This document shows positions 1-9,185 of a DNA stretch of 64,000 bases, piece after piece. Every line of letters starts with the position of its first letter. Within the stretch, counting starts at the first letter, position 1. Below the pieces are notes generated by a model. It was not told where the DNA came from. It saw only the letters and a program-made list of their open reading frames with translations, and searched no databases. The position numbers and the translations under genes are program-made. Source of the DNA: Microglena sp. YARC (Eukaryota > Chlorophyta > Chlorophyceae > Chlamydomonadales > Chlamydomonadaceae); NCBI GenBank assembly GCA_022414725.1, contig CM039462.1, forward strand, positions 57,122,535-57,186,534, in the 5' to 3' direction.

Positions 1-380
1 GCAACCAGAAAAGAAGAAAGACAACTGGAAGCAAAGCGAAAACCTAAAAGACTGGTCTGGGCAGGTAAACAACAGGAATGAAGACAGAGACAGTATCAAG
101 ATCTAGATCTTGATCTGGATCTTAGCGCAGATCTGGACCTTGATCTTGGTCCAGATCTAGCCCCTGATCTGGAACGTTGTCGTGTGCTGTGTCCAAATCT
201 TGAACCTGATCCTGCTCTGGGGCAGGGTCTTCATCTTGAGCTTGGGCTGGATCTAGGTCAGGGTCAAGATCGGGGCCTAGAGCTGGGGCTTGGGCTGGAC
301 CTAGGTCAGGGTCTAGATCAGGGTCTAGAGCTTGGGAATGGGCTGGGTCAGGGTCTAGAGCAAGGTCTAGATCCGGGTAA
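1..380 (-). mobile_element. Family B LINE fragment: 3' UTR start and Asp/Pro tail of ORF2
   Basis: Read on the minus strand this is the end of family B ORF2, a repetitive acidic tail of Asp, Pro, Leu, Gln and Ala ending in GPDLR and a stop near 122. It is followed by the start of the family B 3' UTR (1-120). The same tail recurs at 21591-21960, 23798-23945, 25088-25450, 42667-42800 and 44186-44915. The upstream side is cut by a truncated family A insertion at 381. The fragment is a relic and does not encode a complete protein. Confidence 0.8.
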
Positions 381-522
381 TTTTGTCTTGGATCATTTGT
401 CTTAGCGGACTTTTGGTCCATGTCCTCTAGTCTTCTTCTTTGGTTTTCCTCCTTGATCATATAGGGCTAGGTTTTATGAGATATTCCCTTTCCTGGTTCC
501 TCCCTAAGTAAAAAAAAAAAAA
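381..522 (+). mobile_element. 5'-truncated family A insertion with poly(A)
   Basis: The last roughly 130 nt of family A, ending in the shared 3' hairpin (CTAGG/CCTGG inner stem) and a poly(A) run at 510-522. It sits inside minus-strand family B sequence. The flanking family B sequence lacks part of the Asp/Pro region seen in the copy near 25.4 kb, so some host sequence was lost with the insertion. Confidence 0.8.
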
Positions 523-705
523 TGGTGCAAAAGATCGGGGGGGTGGCCCATAAGCTTGCAAAGGAAGCCACTGTGAGAGAGCAATCTAGGCCACGCCACC
601 AATCTTGACAGAAGGCGCTATTATCAAGGTGTCGAAGATCCGTCTGGGTGCGCATCCAGTCCCTGGCGATGGCTTGGTGAAGGTGGCCAAGGGCAAGGCA
701 GATAG
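523..705 (-). pseudogene. Family B ORF2 C-terminal fragment, left part of the Copia target
   Basis: The minus strand encodes the segment after the CCHC-like motif of family B ORF2 (containing FCQDWWRGLDC). It is interrupted at 705 by the plus-strand Copia element and resumes at 6156. The uninterrupted version is at about 25500-25740. The 5-bp GATAG at 701-705 is repeated at 6156-6160 after the Copia element. Confidence 0.85.
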
Positions 706-791
706 TGTTAGAATATCAGTTAGCACTTGCCTTGTGATATTTGATGTCGGACTAGACTTCATGTCATGCTAATTAGGTAAAGGCAAAACGC

Positions 792-864
792 TGCCTCCAG
801 GGGGAATCGAACCCTTGTCGAATCTCCGTATAGCTCATGGCGTTACACCACTGAGCCAGTAGTA
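792..864 (-). promoter_or_regulatory. tRNA-like Pol III A/B-box module inside the LTR
   Basis: The minus strand contains TGGCTCAGTGG, an exact match to the A-box consensus, and about 34 nt further GGTTCGATTCC, an exact B box, followed by a GGGGGCA acceptor-like 3' end. The acceptor 5' strand and the anticodon stem do not pair, so this is not a functional tRNA. It recurs in all four LTRs (also about 5497-5571 minus, 15248-15322 plus and 20247-20321 plus), always antisense to the retroelement. Confidence 0.6.
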
Positions 865-1021
865 CTATGCTGTGCTGTGTTTTGTGAGTACGAGATAGCG
901 CTGGTGGCCAACCGGTTGTTGCCGCCCGATGGCCGGTTTAGGGATGCTTCGCGGTAGCTACTGAAGGAATCTACCGGTGGAATCTTCCAAAGATGCCTTC
1001 CGTAGATTCCCTCCCGAACAG

Positions 1022-1029
1022 TATAAAAG
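1022..1029 (+). promoter_or_regulatory. LTR TATA box
   Basis: TATAAAAG in the 5' LTR, about 20-30 bp before the first of two copies of a CT-rich 28-mer. It is present at the same place in all four LTRs (for example about 5729-5736 and, on the minus strand, 20083-20090). It is the probable Pol II core promoter of the retrotransposon. Confidence 0.75.
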
Positions 1030-1465
1030 GGGACTCACGAGAGCAGAGTACCACTTACTCTCTCTCTGGTCCCCAGGTAAGATTTACTGTTCTGCTGCCA
1101 TTACTGCGTCTCTTGCTATGATCTTTGGTGCTCCAGAAAGCTGAGTCTCGCGCGCATCTGTTCGCGCGCATCTGACCGAGCGAATCTGTTCGCGCGCACC
1201 TGACTGCGCGCATTTGTTCAAAGCTAGTTGTTTAGCTTTGTTTGCAGCTCTCTCTTTCTCTCTGCTTTGATACTTTGACTCTTAGTCCTAATTGCTTTGC
1301 TTAGATATTGAAGGCTCTTCGCCTGCTTCTTGTACATTGCCTGTTCCCACTTGTCAGTTCTAAGGCATTCGCCTCTCTTTGTAGTTGTTTTGTTTCTGAT
1401 GTAATTACCACTTACTCTCTCTCTGGTCCCCAGCCTATTTATTTTACAGGTTATGGAGTGTTAGG

Positions 1466-2227
1466 ATGATGGCATGCCTTGCCTTGAAGAAGGTGTCCAA
1501 GGCTATTTCAGAGGACACGGTGGACCCTGAGGATGATCTGCAAGCAAGATCCTTGCTGGTCATTCAGGTGAAGGATCACCTCCTGCCCTTCATCAAGAAT
1601 GAGAAGACTGCCAAGGGCATGTGGTTGAAGCTTGAGGAGCTGCACAAGAACAAGTCCAGGGCTCGCTTGAATCTGATGCGCCGAGAGCTGGCGCAACTGA
1701 AGAAGGAGCCCAAGGAGACTGTAGCCAAGTACACTTCCCGTGCGGAGTCACTCAGGGATCAGCTTGCAGCAGCAGGGGATACCACCTCTTCTGCTGACCT
1801 GATCAGCACTGTGTTGAATGGACTGCCTAAGGAGTTTGACACAGCAGTCCAAATCCTGGAGGCAGAGGACAACTTGGATCTGAGTGATGTCCTGGCCAGA
1901 CTCTTGATTGCTGAAGCAAGGATGAGTAGGAAGGATGATCGTACTAGAGCTGAGGACCACGGCTCTGCTCTTGCTGGACATGGCGGCACCCCCCCATCGC
2001 GTCCAGGTCAGGCTCGTCCGGGTCAGACCACGGACAGGGACAAGAGGACTGCTACTACTGTGGTAACGCAGGTCACATTGCAAAGGATTGTCGCAAGAAG
2101 AAATCTGACAAAGCCTCCGGGAAGTATACTCCCAAGACCCAGCCGGGTAACAACGCCACAGTCGCCACTGCCTTCACCTGCTCGGGTGGCACTGCTGCAC
2201 TCACTGATGAGGACTTGCCCCCTTTGA
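1466..2227 (+). pseudogene. gag: Copia gag, 5'-deleted and frameshifted
   Basis: Encodes most of a UBN2/DUF4219-type Gag (the virion-like shell protein), starting at MMACLALKKVSKAISED. In the minus-strand copy this is preceded in frame by LDDNNYGVWSVR, the conserved N-terminal Gag motif, so this copy has lost its true start. Near 2050 one C is missing relative to the minus copy, which throws the CX2CX4HX4C zinc knuckle (nucleotides about 2051-2093) out of frame. The C-terminal 50 or so residues of the open frame are therefore spurious. Confidence 0.85.
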
Positions 2228-3168
2228 TTGGTGAAGTGACTTGGATGCTGGACTCAGGTGCTTCCCACAACATCACAGGGGACCGCGATCTGCTTGTGAA
2301 CATCAGACACCTGGATACACCACTCCAATTTAGGTTTGCTGACGGAGTGGGACATCGGGCAGAGTACGCTGGCGACGTCTTCCTGGAATCTGTAAATGGA
2401 GAGTATGTTCAGCTGCAGAATGTCCATTATGTCCCCGCATCTGCCAGAAATCTGATCTCCCTCTCAAGCGTTATGCGGAACGGAGCTCAGATAGAATACT
2501 GGGACGACACACGTTGTATCTTTGCCAAGAATGATGTGCGCATCGAAGCGGTTTGCATCAACGGCGTGTATGAGGTGGAGGGGATGGTGCCCGAGGCAGA
2601 CATGCCAGTTGCTCCTCTGTTTACTATCGGTACTGTGTGCGCTGCAGTTGAGACGCCGGAGCTTTGGCATGCCAGGTTTGGTCATCTGGGGATGACAAAC
2701 TTGGCCACTCTGCAGGCCAAGCAGATGGTACATGGCATGAAGGTAGAAGCTGAGGCATTCAAGGACTTCAAGGATCCCTGCGAGGCTTGCGTGCTGTCGA
2801 AGCAGACCCGCGATCCTTTTCCTGCCAGTAAGTCAGCACCTGTGAAGGGATTGCTTCATGTGGACCTATGTGGTCCTATCACACCTGCCTCTCTAGGGCA
2901 GAGCAAGTACTTCCTGGGTGTGTTGGAGGGCCACTCCAGGTACAGCTTTGTCATCATGCTGAAGACCAAGGACCAGGCATCAGCAGCCCTGCATGACCTC
3001 ATTCTCATGCTGCAGACTCAACATGGCATCACTGTCAAGATAGTGCGCTCGGACAGAGGAGGAGAATTCTGCAATGGTGAACTCGCTGCCTTCTTTGCTT
3101 CCAGAGGGATTGTCCATCAAACCACAGCCCCTTACAGCCCGAGAGCAATGGCGCGGCGGAGCGTTTGA
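2215..3168 (+). pseudogene. pol: Copia protease and integrase N-terminal/core, frameshifted
   Basis: Contains the aspartic protease motif DSGAS (residues about 13-17, followed by HNITGD), the GAG-pre-integrase/HHCC region (WHARFGHLG, then CEAC about 190 residues in), and the integrase core with HVDLCGP and RSDRGGEF, which hold the first two catalytic Asp residues. The frame is really continuous with gag upstream; the apparent ATG at 2215 is not a native start. One C is missing near 3138 relative to the minus copy, so the frame shifts just before the catalytic Glu of the DDE triad and ends at 3168. Confidence 0.9.
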
Positions 3169-3668
3169 ACAGGACCCTAATGGAAAAGGTTAGGGCCCTC
3201 CTGCTTCACAGTGGTGCCCCCTTCTACCTTTGGGCTGAGGGCCTACAGACAGCTAACACCTTAAGGAATGCCTCCCCAGTCAGTGGCCGGGAGCTTACGC
3301 CTCACCAGCTGCTGACAGGGTCAGTCCCAGAAGTATCCCACTTCAAGATTTTTGGGTGCAAGGCCTTTGCCCATGTGCCCAAGCTGAAGCGGCGCAAGCT
3401 GGATGCTGTAAGCAGACCAGGTGTCTTCATTGGGTACGAGGCCAACTCCAAGGCATACCGGATCCTGGATCCAGACGGCAAGACTGTGCGTGTGGCTCGA
3501 GATGTTACCTTCCATGAGGGTGTCTTCCCATACAACACGCCGACGCCACCGGCCCATATGAATGATGAGCCACTGTGCATTGTAGACATCAAGCTGGAAC
3601 CTGATGAGGAACCAGTTAGTGCACCTTCTGGCACCTCTCCAGCGGCACCCACTACCCCCGACGGATGA
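3165..3668 (+). pseudogene. pol: Copia integrase C-terminal part
   Basis: Resumes the integrase after the frameshift (NRTLMEKVRALLLHSG onward) and includes the Copia integrase C-terminal signature GCKAFAHVPK and FIGYEANSKAYR. It ends in the acidic linker. A run of five C at about 3655, against four in the minus copy, adds a base and causes the stop at 3668 before reverse transcriptase. Confidence 0.88.
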
Positions 3669-5385
3669 AGCTGACAGTGAGGACGAAGACTTACCCCCTT
3701 TGCACATGGATACTGACTCAGATGAGGAAGATGAGGACATTGCTCCACTGCCTACTCAAGATGCACCTCCTCCGCGGCGATCATCCAGACTCAGGCAGGC
3801 ACCTTCAGAGTGGTGGGCCACCTCAGCTGCTGTTGTTGAACTTCAGCCTGAGCCAGTGTCTGTGAAGGAAGCTCTCGCAGGTCCCGAAGCTCAGCAGTGG
3901 AAGCTTGCAATGGATGAAGAGTATGCAGCTCTGCTCCACAACAAGACTTGGGAGGTTGAGGACAGACCCCCTGGAACCAATGTACTCCCTGTCAAGTGGA
4001 TCTTCAAGAGGAAGCGAGACGCTGCCGGTAACATCGAGCGCTACAAGGCTCGCCTGGTAGTTGTTGGATGCAGGCAGCGGGAGGGTCTCGACTACAATGA
4101 TATATATGCACCTGTAGGGAAGCACGCAACTCTGCGCACCCTCTTGGCTGTCACAGCTCACCGCGATCTTGAACTGCATCAGCTGGACGTTGCCAACGCG
4201 TTCCTCAATGGGGAACTGGAAGAGGATCTGTGGATGCAGCAACCTCCAGGTTTTGCAGTTGGGGGAAGCGACCGCGCATGCCATTTGCGCAAGACTCTCT
4301 ATGGTCTGAAGCAGAGCCCCCGTGCTTGGTATGCAAACTTGCGCTCCCAGCTGGAGGCCATTGGCTTTAATGCCTCTGTGGCCGACCCTGGATTGTTCAT
4401 CATGATGGCTGGCTCTGGTGACTGGACCTATGTGCTGATCCATGTCGACGACATCCTGATTGCCGGTTTAGCGGAAGGAGTCACACTGGTGAAAACCAAG
4501 CTGGCTGAAGTCTTCAAAATCAAGGACATGGGGGAATCCTCCTTCTACCTTGGTATGGACATCATCAGGGACAGAGGGATGAAGACACTCCTCTTGACTC
4601 AGAAAAGGTATGTGGCTGACCTCATGGACAAGTTTGCCTCACATGCCAAGTCAAAGAAGGTGCCACTATCCCCAGCCACCAAGCTGAACAAGGCAGGAGA
4701 GCCTATGGACCAGACTGTTGTGAGCTACAGCGAGATCATTGGGTCTCTGATGTATCTTGCAGTGTGCACCAGGCCTGACCTCTCACAGTCAGTGGGAGCT
4801 TTGGCCAGATACATGGCAAACCCCACTGAGGACCACCTGGCTGCTGCAAAGCATGTGTTGGCGTACATTTCTGGCACTCTGGACTATGGGTTGTTCTTTG
4901 GAGGCAGTGATCTGCTGGAGCTTCAGGGCTTAGCTGACTCAGACTTCGCTGGAGACACTGACACACGGAGGTCGACGACTGGCTACGCTTTCAGGCTGAA
5001 TGGAGCTGTGGTCTCCTGGCAGAGCCGATTGCAGCCCACGGTGGCGCACTCCACCACAGAGGCTGAGTACATGGCTGCTGGTGCAGCTGTCAAGGAAGCA
5101 CTCTGGTTCAGGAAGCTTCTACCTGAGTTTGGAATGGTGCTAGGAGCAGTACCTATCTACGGTGACAACCAAGCAGCCATTAAGCTGCTGAAGAACCCCA
5201 TCTCCTGCGTGCGCACGAAGCATATTGATGTTGTGCACCACTTTGCGCGTGAGCGAGTGGCAAGGTCAGAGGTGACCTTCACCTACATCTCCACTGAGGA
5301 AATGGTGGCAGATGTACTGACTAAAATCCTGCCTAGGTGCGAGTTTGAGCTGTGCAGGCTCGGGTTGGGAGTTACCAACAAGTAG
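3604..5385 (+). pseudogene. pol: Copia reverse transcriptase and RNase H
   Basis: The RVT_2 domain is intact. WIFKRKRD and YKARLVVVG come first, then LDVANAFLNGELEEDLW with the first catalytic Asp, LYGLKQSPRAWY, and HVDDILIAG with the catalytic Asp pair. RNase H follows with DSDFAGD, the TTEAEY motif, YGDNQAAI and KHIDVVHHF. It copies element RNA into DNA and removes the RNA strand. The first roughly 20 codons are in the frame of the upstream linker, so this ORF is a piece of the polyprotein cut off by the 3655 indel. The catalytic motifs are all present, unlike the minus copy, which has TTKAEY. Confidence 0.93.
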
Positions 5386-5403
5386 GAACATTCAGTCAGT
5401 CAC

Positions 5404-5412
5404 GAGTGGGAG
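5404..5412 (+). promoter_or_regulatory. Polypurine tract
   Basis: GAGTGGGAG abuts the 3' LTR start at 5413 and is the expected primer for plus-strand DNA synthesis. The same sequence lies at 15408-15416 (minus strand) in the second copy. Confidence 0.8.
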
Positions 5413-6155
5413 TGTTAGAATATCAGTTAGCACTTGCCTTGTGATATTTGATGTCGGACTAGACTTCATGTCATGCTAATTAGGTTAAGGCAAAACGCTG
5501 CCCCCAGGGGGAATCGAACCCTTGTCGAATCTCCGTATAGCTCATGGCGTTACACCACTGAGCCAGTAGTACTATGCTGTGCTGTGTTTTGTGAGTACGA
5601 GATAGCGCTTGTGGCCAACCGGTTGTTGCCGCCCGATGGCCGGTTTAGGGATGCTTCGCGGTAGCTACTGAAGGAATCTACCGGTGGAATCTTCCAAAGA
5701 TGCCTTCCGTAGATTCCCTCCCGAACAGTATAAAAGGGGACTCACGAGAGCAGAGTACCACTTACTCTCTCTCTGGTCCCCAGGTAAGATTTACTGTTCT
5801 GCTGCCATTACTGCGTCTCTTGCTATGATCTTTGGTGCTCCAGAAAGCTGAGTCTCGCGCGCATCTGTTCGCGCGCATCTGACCGAGCGAATCTGTTCGC
5901 GCGCACCTGACTGCGCGCATTTGTTCAAAGCTAGTTGTTTAGCTTTGTTTGCAGCTCTCTCTTTCTCTCTGCTTTGATACTTTGACTCTTAGTCCTAATT
6001 GCTTTGCTTAGATATTGAAGGCTCTTCGCCTGCTTCTTGTACATTGCCTGTTCCCACTTGTCAGTTCTAAGGCATTCGCCTCTCTTTGTAGTTGTTTTGT
6101 TTCTGATGTAATTACCACTTACTCTCTCTTTGGTCCCCAGCCTATTTATTTTACA
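5413..6155 (+). repeat. 3' LTR of plus-strand Copia
   Basis: 743 bp, nearly identical to 706-1448 (for example, one C/T difference in the CT-rich repeat near 6130). It ends TTTTACA followed by the GATAG duplication. Confidence 0.96.
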
Positions 6156-6193
6156 GATAGCCTTGTGGTGAAGGGGCTCAGAATGGTCCAGTC
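6156..6193 (-). pseudogene. Family B ORF2 fragment between Copia and family A
   Basis: Continuation of the target sequence of 523-705, then cut by a family A insertion flanked by AGTCT (6190-6194 and 8329-8333). The ORF2 sequence resumes at 8331. Confidence 0.8.
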
Positions 6194-6872
6194 TTTTTTT
6201 TTTTTTTTTTTTTTACATAGGGAAGAACCAGGAAAGGGAACATCTGATAAAACCTAGCCCTATGTGACCGAGGAAGAAAAACCAAAGTAGAAGACTAGAG
6301 GACATGGACCAAAAGTCCGCTAAGACAAAAGATCCGAAGACAAAAGACGAAAAGACTAGGGGACAAAAGAACGAGGGACACAAACTAATCACTAGGAGGA
6401 CAAAGGACTAAGGGCCTATCGAGCACCACCCCCACCTCCAAGCAACACTGTTCCTCCCCAACCAACAAAACACCACTGCAACCTCCAAGAGCAACACAGA
6501 AAAAGAAGGAAAGACATGCAAGCAAAGGTCTTGCTGACTTAAGATTAAAGCACTGCAGGGCATCACTCCTGTAACAGGCTAGTGCATCAGGGCATCACTC
6601 CTTTGGCAAACCAGCACAGACTCTTAGTAACATGTCACTAGGTCACCCATGCAGATCAGCAAGCTCTGCAAAGACGACCAGAACGCGGCATGCCTACAGT
6701 TCAAAGGTAGCAGAAACAAGGTAACAAAAACTATGTAGCTTCTAAGTAAGCCTCCTGAACCTGCAGACGCAAGATACAACACGGTACAGGGCATCACTCC
6801 TATAACAGTCCAGCGCATCAGTGCATCACTCCATCAGCAGAACGGCGAGCCAACTCAGCTGTCAAGTAGCAT

Positions 6873-7109
6873 TTTTTTTTTTTTTTTTTTTTTACATTGG
6901 GAGGAACCAGGAAAGGGAACATCTGATAAATTCTAGCCCTATGTGACCAAGGAAGAAAAACCAAAGAAGAAGACTAGAAGACATGGACAAAAGTCCGCTA
7001 AGACAAAAGATCCAAGACAAAAGACGAAAAGACTAGGGGACAAAAGAACGAGGGACACAAACTAATTAATTATTTGAACTAGGAGGACAAAGGACAAAGG
7101 GCCTTCCGA
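6873..7109 (-). mobile_element. Truncated family A copy nested in family A
   Basis: Poly(T) from 6872, then the 3' hairpin and about 200 nt of family A. The 5-bp AGCAT is duplicated (6868-6872 and 7110-7114), and removing the insertion rejoins CAAGTAGCATGCC as seen intact near 34387. Confidence 0.85.
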
Positions 7110-7174
7110 AGCATGCCACTTCTTCTCCAATGCAGGCCAGCAAGCTCTGTAAGGAAGAAGACCAAAGCAGGGCA

Positions 7175-7435
7175 TTGCAATGTTATGGCCCCCCCCTTCA
7201 TAGGTCTTTTTTCTTAGTAGTCCTAGCCCCTTCTCTTGGGCTTCCTGTTTTTGGCTTCTTCCTTGCCTCTCTGGTTTGTTTGTTTTTTGTTCCCGTCCTC
7301 CTTTGTCCCTTACGTCGCCCAGGTGGTGTCCGTCCCTTAGCTGTCCCTTAGCCGTTCTTGTCTTTTTCTTTGGTCTTTTCTCCTTGGTCACAAAGGGTTA
7401 GGTTTTATCAGTTGCGCCTTTTCCTGGTTCCCCCC

Positions 7436-7466
<31 letters not shown>
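7175..7466 (+). mobile_element. 5'-truncated family B 3' UTR copy
   Basis: Last roughly 270 nt of family B, with the ACAAAGGG-type hairpin and a 26-nt poly(A) at 7441-7466, inserted in the family A body. The host sequence resumes with TGCTACTAATAAAC. Confidence 0.85.
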
Positions 7467-8330
7467 TGCTACTAATAAACAGGTCCAGGAAAAAGCAAAA
7501 AAAAATAGTCTTCAGGGCAGGAGCAGATCCACCCCCAAAAACTACTATCCAGCCCTTAGGGAAGCAAAAAGCTTAGACAAACTGTATCGCTATGGTTTCC
7601 AACCAATGTCACACTCATGGATCGACAAGTCTAGAATTAGAGAACAAGAAGATGCTGACCAATGCAGACCTTCAAAAGGAGACCTGCTGACTGAGAATCC
7701 TAGAAAGAGAGAAAGAGTTTTAGCAGCACAACACCTGCCTAAGGCCAAAAAACACTAAAAATCACGCAAAAAAAGGACCTCCAGCTCCAATTGCCGCCTC
7801 AAAGCTTCGTCTACTAGGTATCTCAGCAGCTGAATTGAAGGAGCAGGGATGAGAGGGAGGAGATGGAGGATTCTGAGAGGCAGGAGGAAGTGGGTGGGGC
7901 TCGGAAGAAGGGAATCAGGAGAGAGCTGCTTCTGAAGTACTAAGGATGGGGGTCGGGTGGTCCCAAATTAACTTGAAGAGAATAGCCTGCCCCCCTCCAG
8001 TAGGCTGACCTCTTATGCTGACTTCTGGAGGGGGCAGAGTAGCGGATTAGACTGCATGAACGTCTATAACACTAAAATGGGGCACTGAGCAGCTCCCATA
8101 GCCGCGAAATTGCAGTCGCTCCAGCCGAATTGGCCGAAGCAGCTTCGCAGCAAAGTCAAAAGGCGGCCGGAGAGCAGACATCGCTAGGGCGAAAAAAGGA
8201 CCTCCAGCTCCAATTGTCGCCTCAAAGCTTCGTCTACTAGGTATCTCAGCAGCTGACATGAAGGAGCAGGGATGAGAGGGAGGAGATGGAGGATTCTGAG
8301 AGGCAGGAGGAAGTGGGTGGGTCTCGGAAG

Positions 8331-9185
8331 TCTGTCAGCCCGGGACGAACGGACCTGCCATATCGCGCCCAAGGTGGTTATACGCAGGAAGGACCACAAC
8401 CTTAGGGTAGAGGGAGGAGGGGGTGTCCCGGGCCAAAGGGTGATGTCGTCACCGAGGAGGAAGAAGGGGCAACGAGGAAGGCGCTGCCCACTGGTGAGGG
8501 TCTCCCAAGTGGAAAGGAGCCAGTCTAAGACAGGAGTAGAATCAGGACATTCCAAGAAAGCGTGACACATTGTGTCAGCGGTGTGCAGCTGCAAGCAGTC
8601 AGGGCTGGAGCAGACTATGGAGGGGGGGTCGTCTTGGTTGACCCGTTGGAAGCGTCCTCGTACATCACCAAGGAACGCATTGCAGCCAAGGGTGCCATGA
8701 AGCAAGCTTTGGCAAGTGATGGTATAAGGACGGTGGAGAGTCTTGTCAGCGAGGCGTACCCACACCTGCGAAAAGCCTGCACGTAGAGGTAGGGAGACAT
8801 GAGGTTCGTCTTGTCTTTGAGCAGTTCTCTCCGCTGGGCCTGGACGGGAGGGGCGGACACGTTGTAAGTCCACCCAAGCGTTCTGTGGGAGGTCTTCAGG
8901 GGAGGGGACTGGAATAGGGGTGACAACGAGCGCTCTCTCTGTTGCTGAGGTAATCCATCGGGATTCAAGACCACAGAGGCCTCGCAGGTCAGGGTTAGTG
9001 CTAGGGTGAGAGTCCAAGGTGGAGGGGGGTAGAATGCTCCACAGCCTGGGCCAAGCAGCACGTTCCTCGGTATAACCAGGCACAAAATGGTGGGAACTGG
9101 GGCTTTGTTGCATAATATGTTGGTGAAGAAGGGCCTGCCGTGCTTGGCGCACAGAGAGTTCAAGAAGGTTCACCTCAGTATCATC
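8331..9185 (-). pseudogene. Family B ORF2 C-terminal domain fragment
   Basis: The minus strand encodes the region after RT. It includes the CX4C...HX4C motif (CSSPDC, then HAFLEC) typical of the cysteine-rich C-terminus of L1-type ORF2 proteins, and it is continuous through VDLQRVRPSRPGP, where the long copy near 26.24 kb is frameshifted. It is interrupted at 9185 by a plus-strand family A copy. The Asp/Pro tail continues, interrupted, to the left at 1-705. Confidence 0.85.

Larger units (their letters stand above)
706..1448 (+). repeat. 5' LTR of plus-strand Copia
   Basis: 743 bp, TG...CA ends. It carries a TATAAAAG box at 1022-1029, an imperfect GCGCGCATCTGTTC repeat at about 1149-1221, a 28-bp direct repeat (1049-1076 and 1406-1433) bounding an intron-like segment, and an antisense tRNA-like A/B-box module at about 792-864. 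U3/R/U5 limits cannot be fixed from sequence alone. The TATA position suggests transcription starting near 1050. Confidence 0.95.
706..6155 (+). mobile_element. Ty1/copia LTR retrotransposon, plus-strand copy
   Basis: Complete by structure. Two 743-bp LTRs (706-1448 and 5413-6155) begin TGTTAG and end TTTTACA, flanked by the 5-bp duplication GATAG (701-705, 6156-6160). The interior is ordered gag, zinc knuckle, protease, integrase, reverse transcriptase, RNase H, which is the Ty1/copia order. A purine-rich tract precedes the 3' LTR. The two LTRs differ at very few positions, so insertion is recent. Comparison with the minus copy shows that it is defective: about 290 bp after the 5' LTR are missing (primer site and gag start), and single-base indels disrupt the zinc knuckle, the integrase and the IN-RT linker. 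Confidence 0.97.
6195..8328 (-). mobile_element. Family A element with 1.3 copies of the 5' monomer
   Basis: Minus orientation: poly(A) end (poly(T) on the plus strand) at 6194-6214, then the shared 3' hairpin, a non-coding body to about 7765, and 1.3 copies of the roughly 423-bp monomer (7766-8328). It is flanked by the 5-bp duplication AGTCT. The body contains repeated GGAGTGATGCCCTG modules. Two later insertions lie inside (6873-7109 and 7175-7466). No ORF of significance is present, so it is non-autonomous. Confidence 0.85.
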
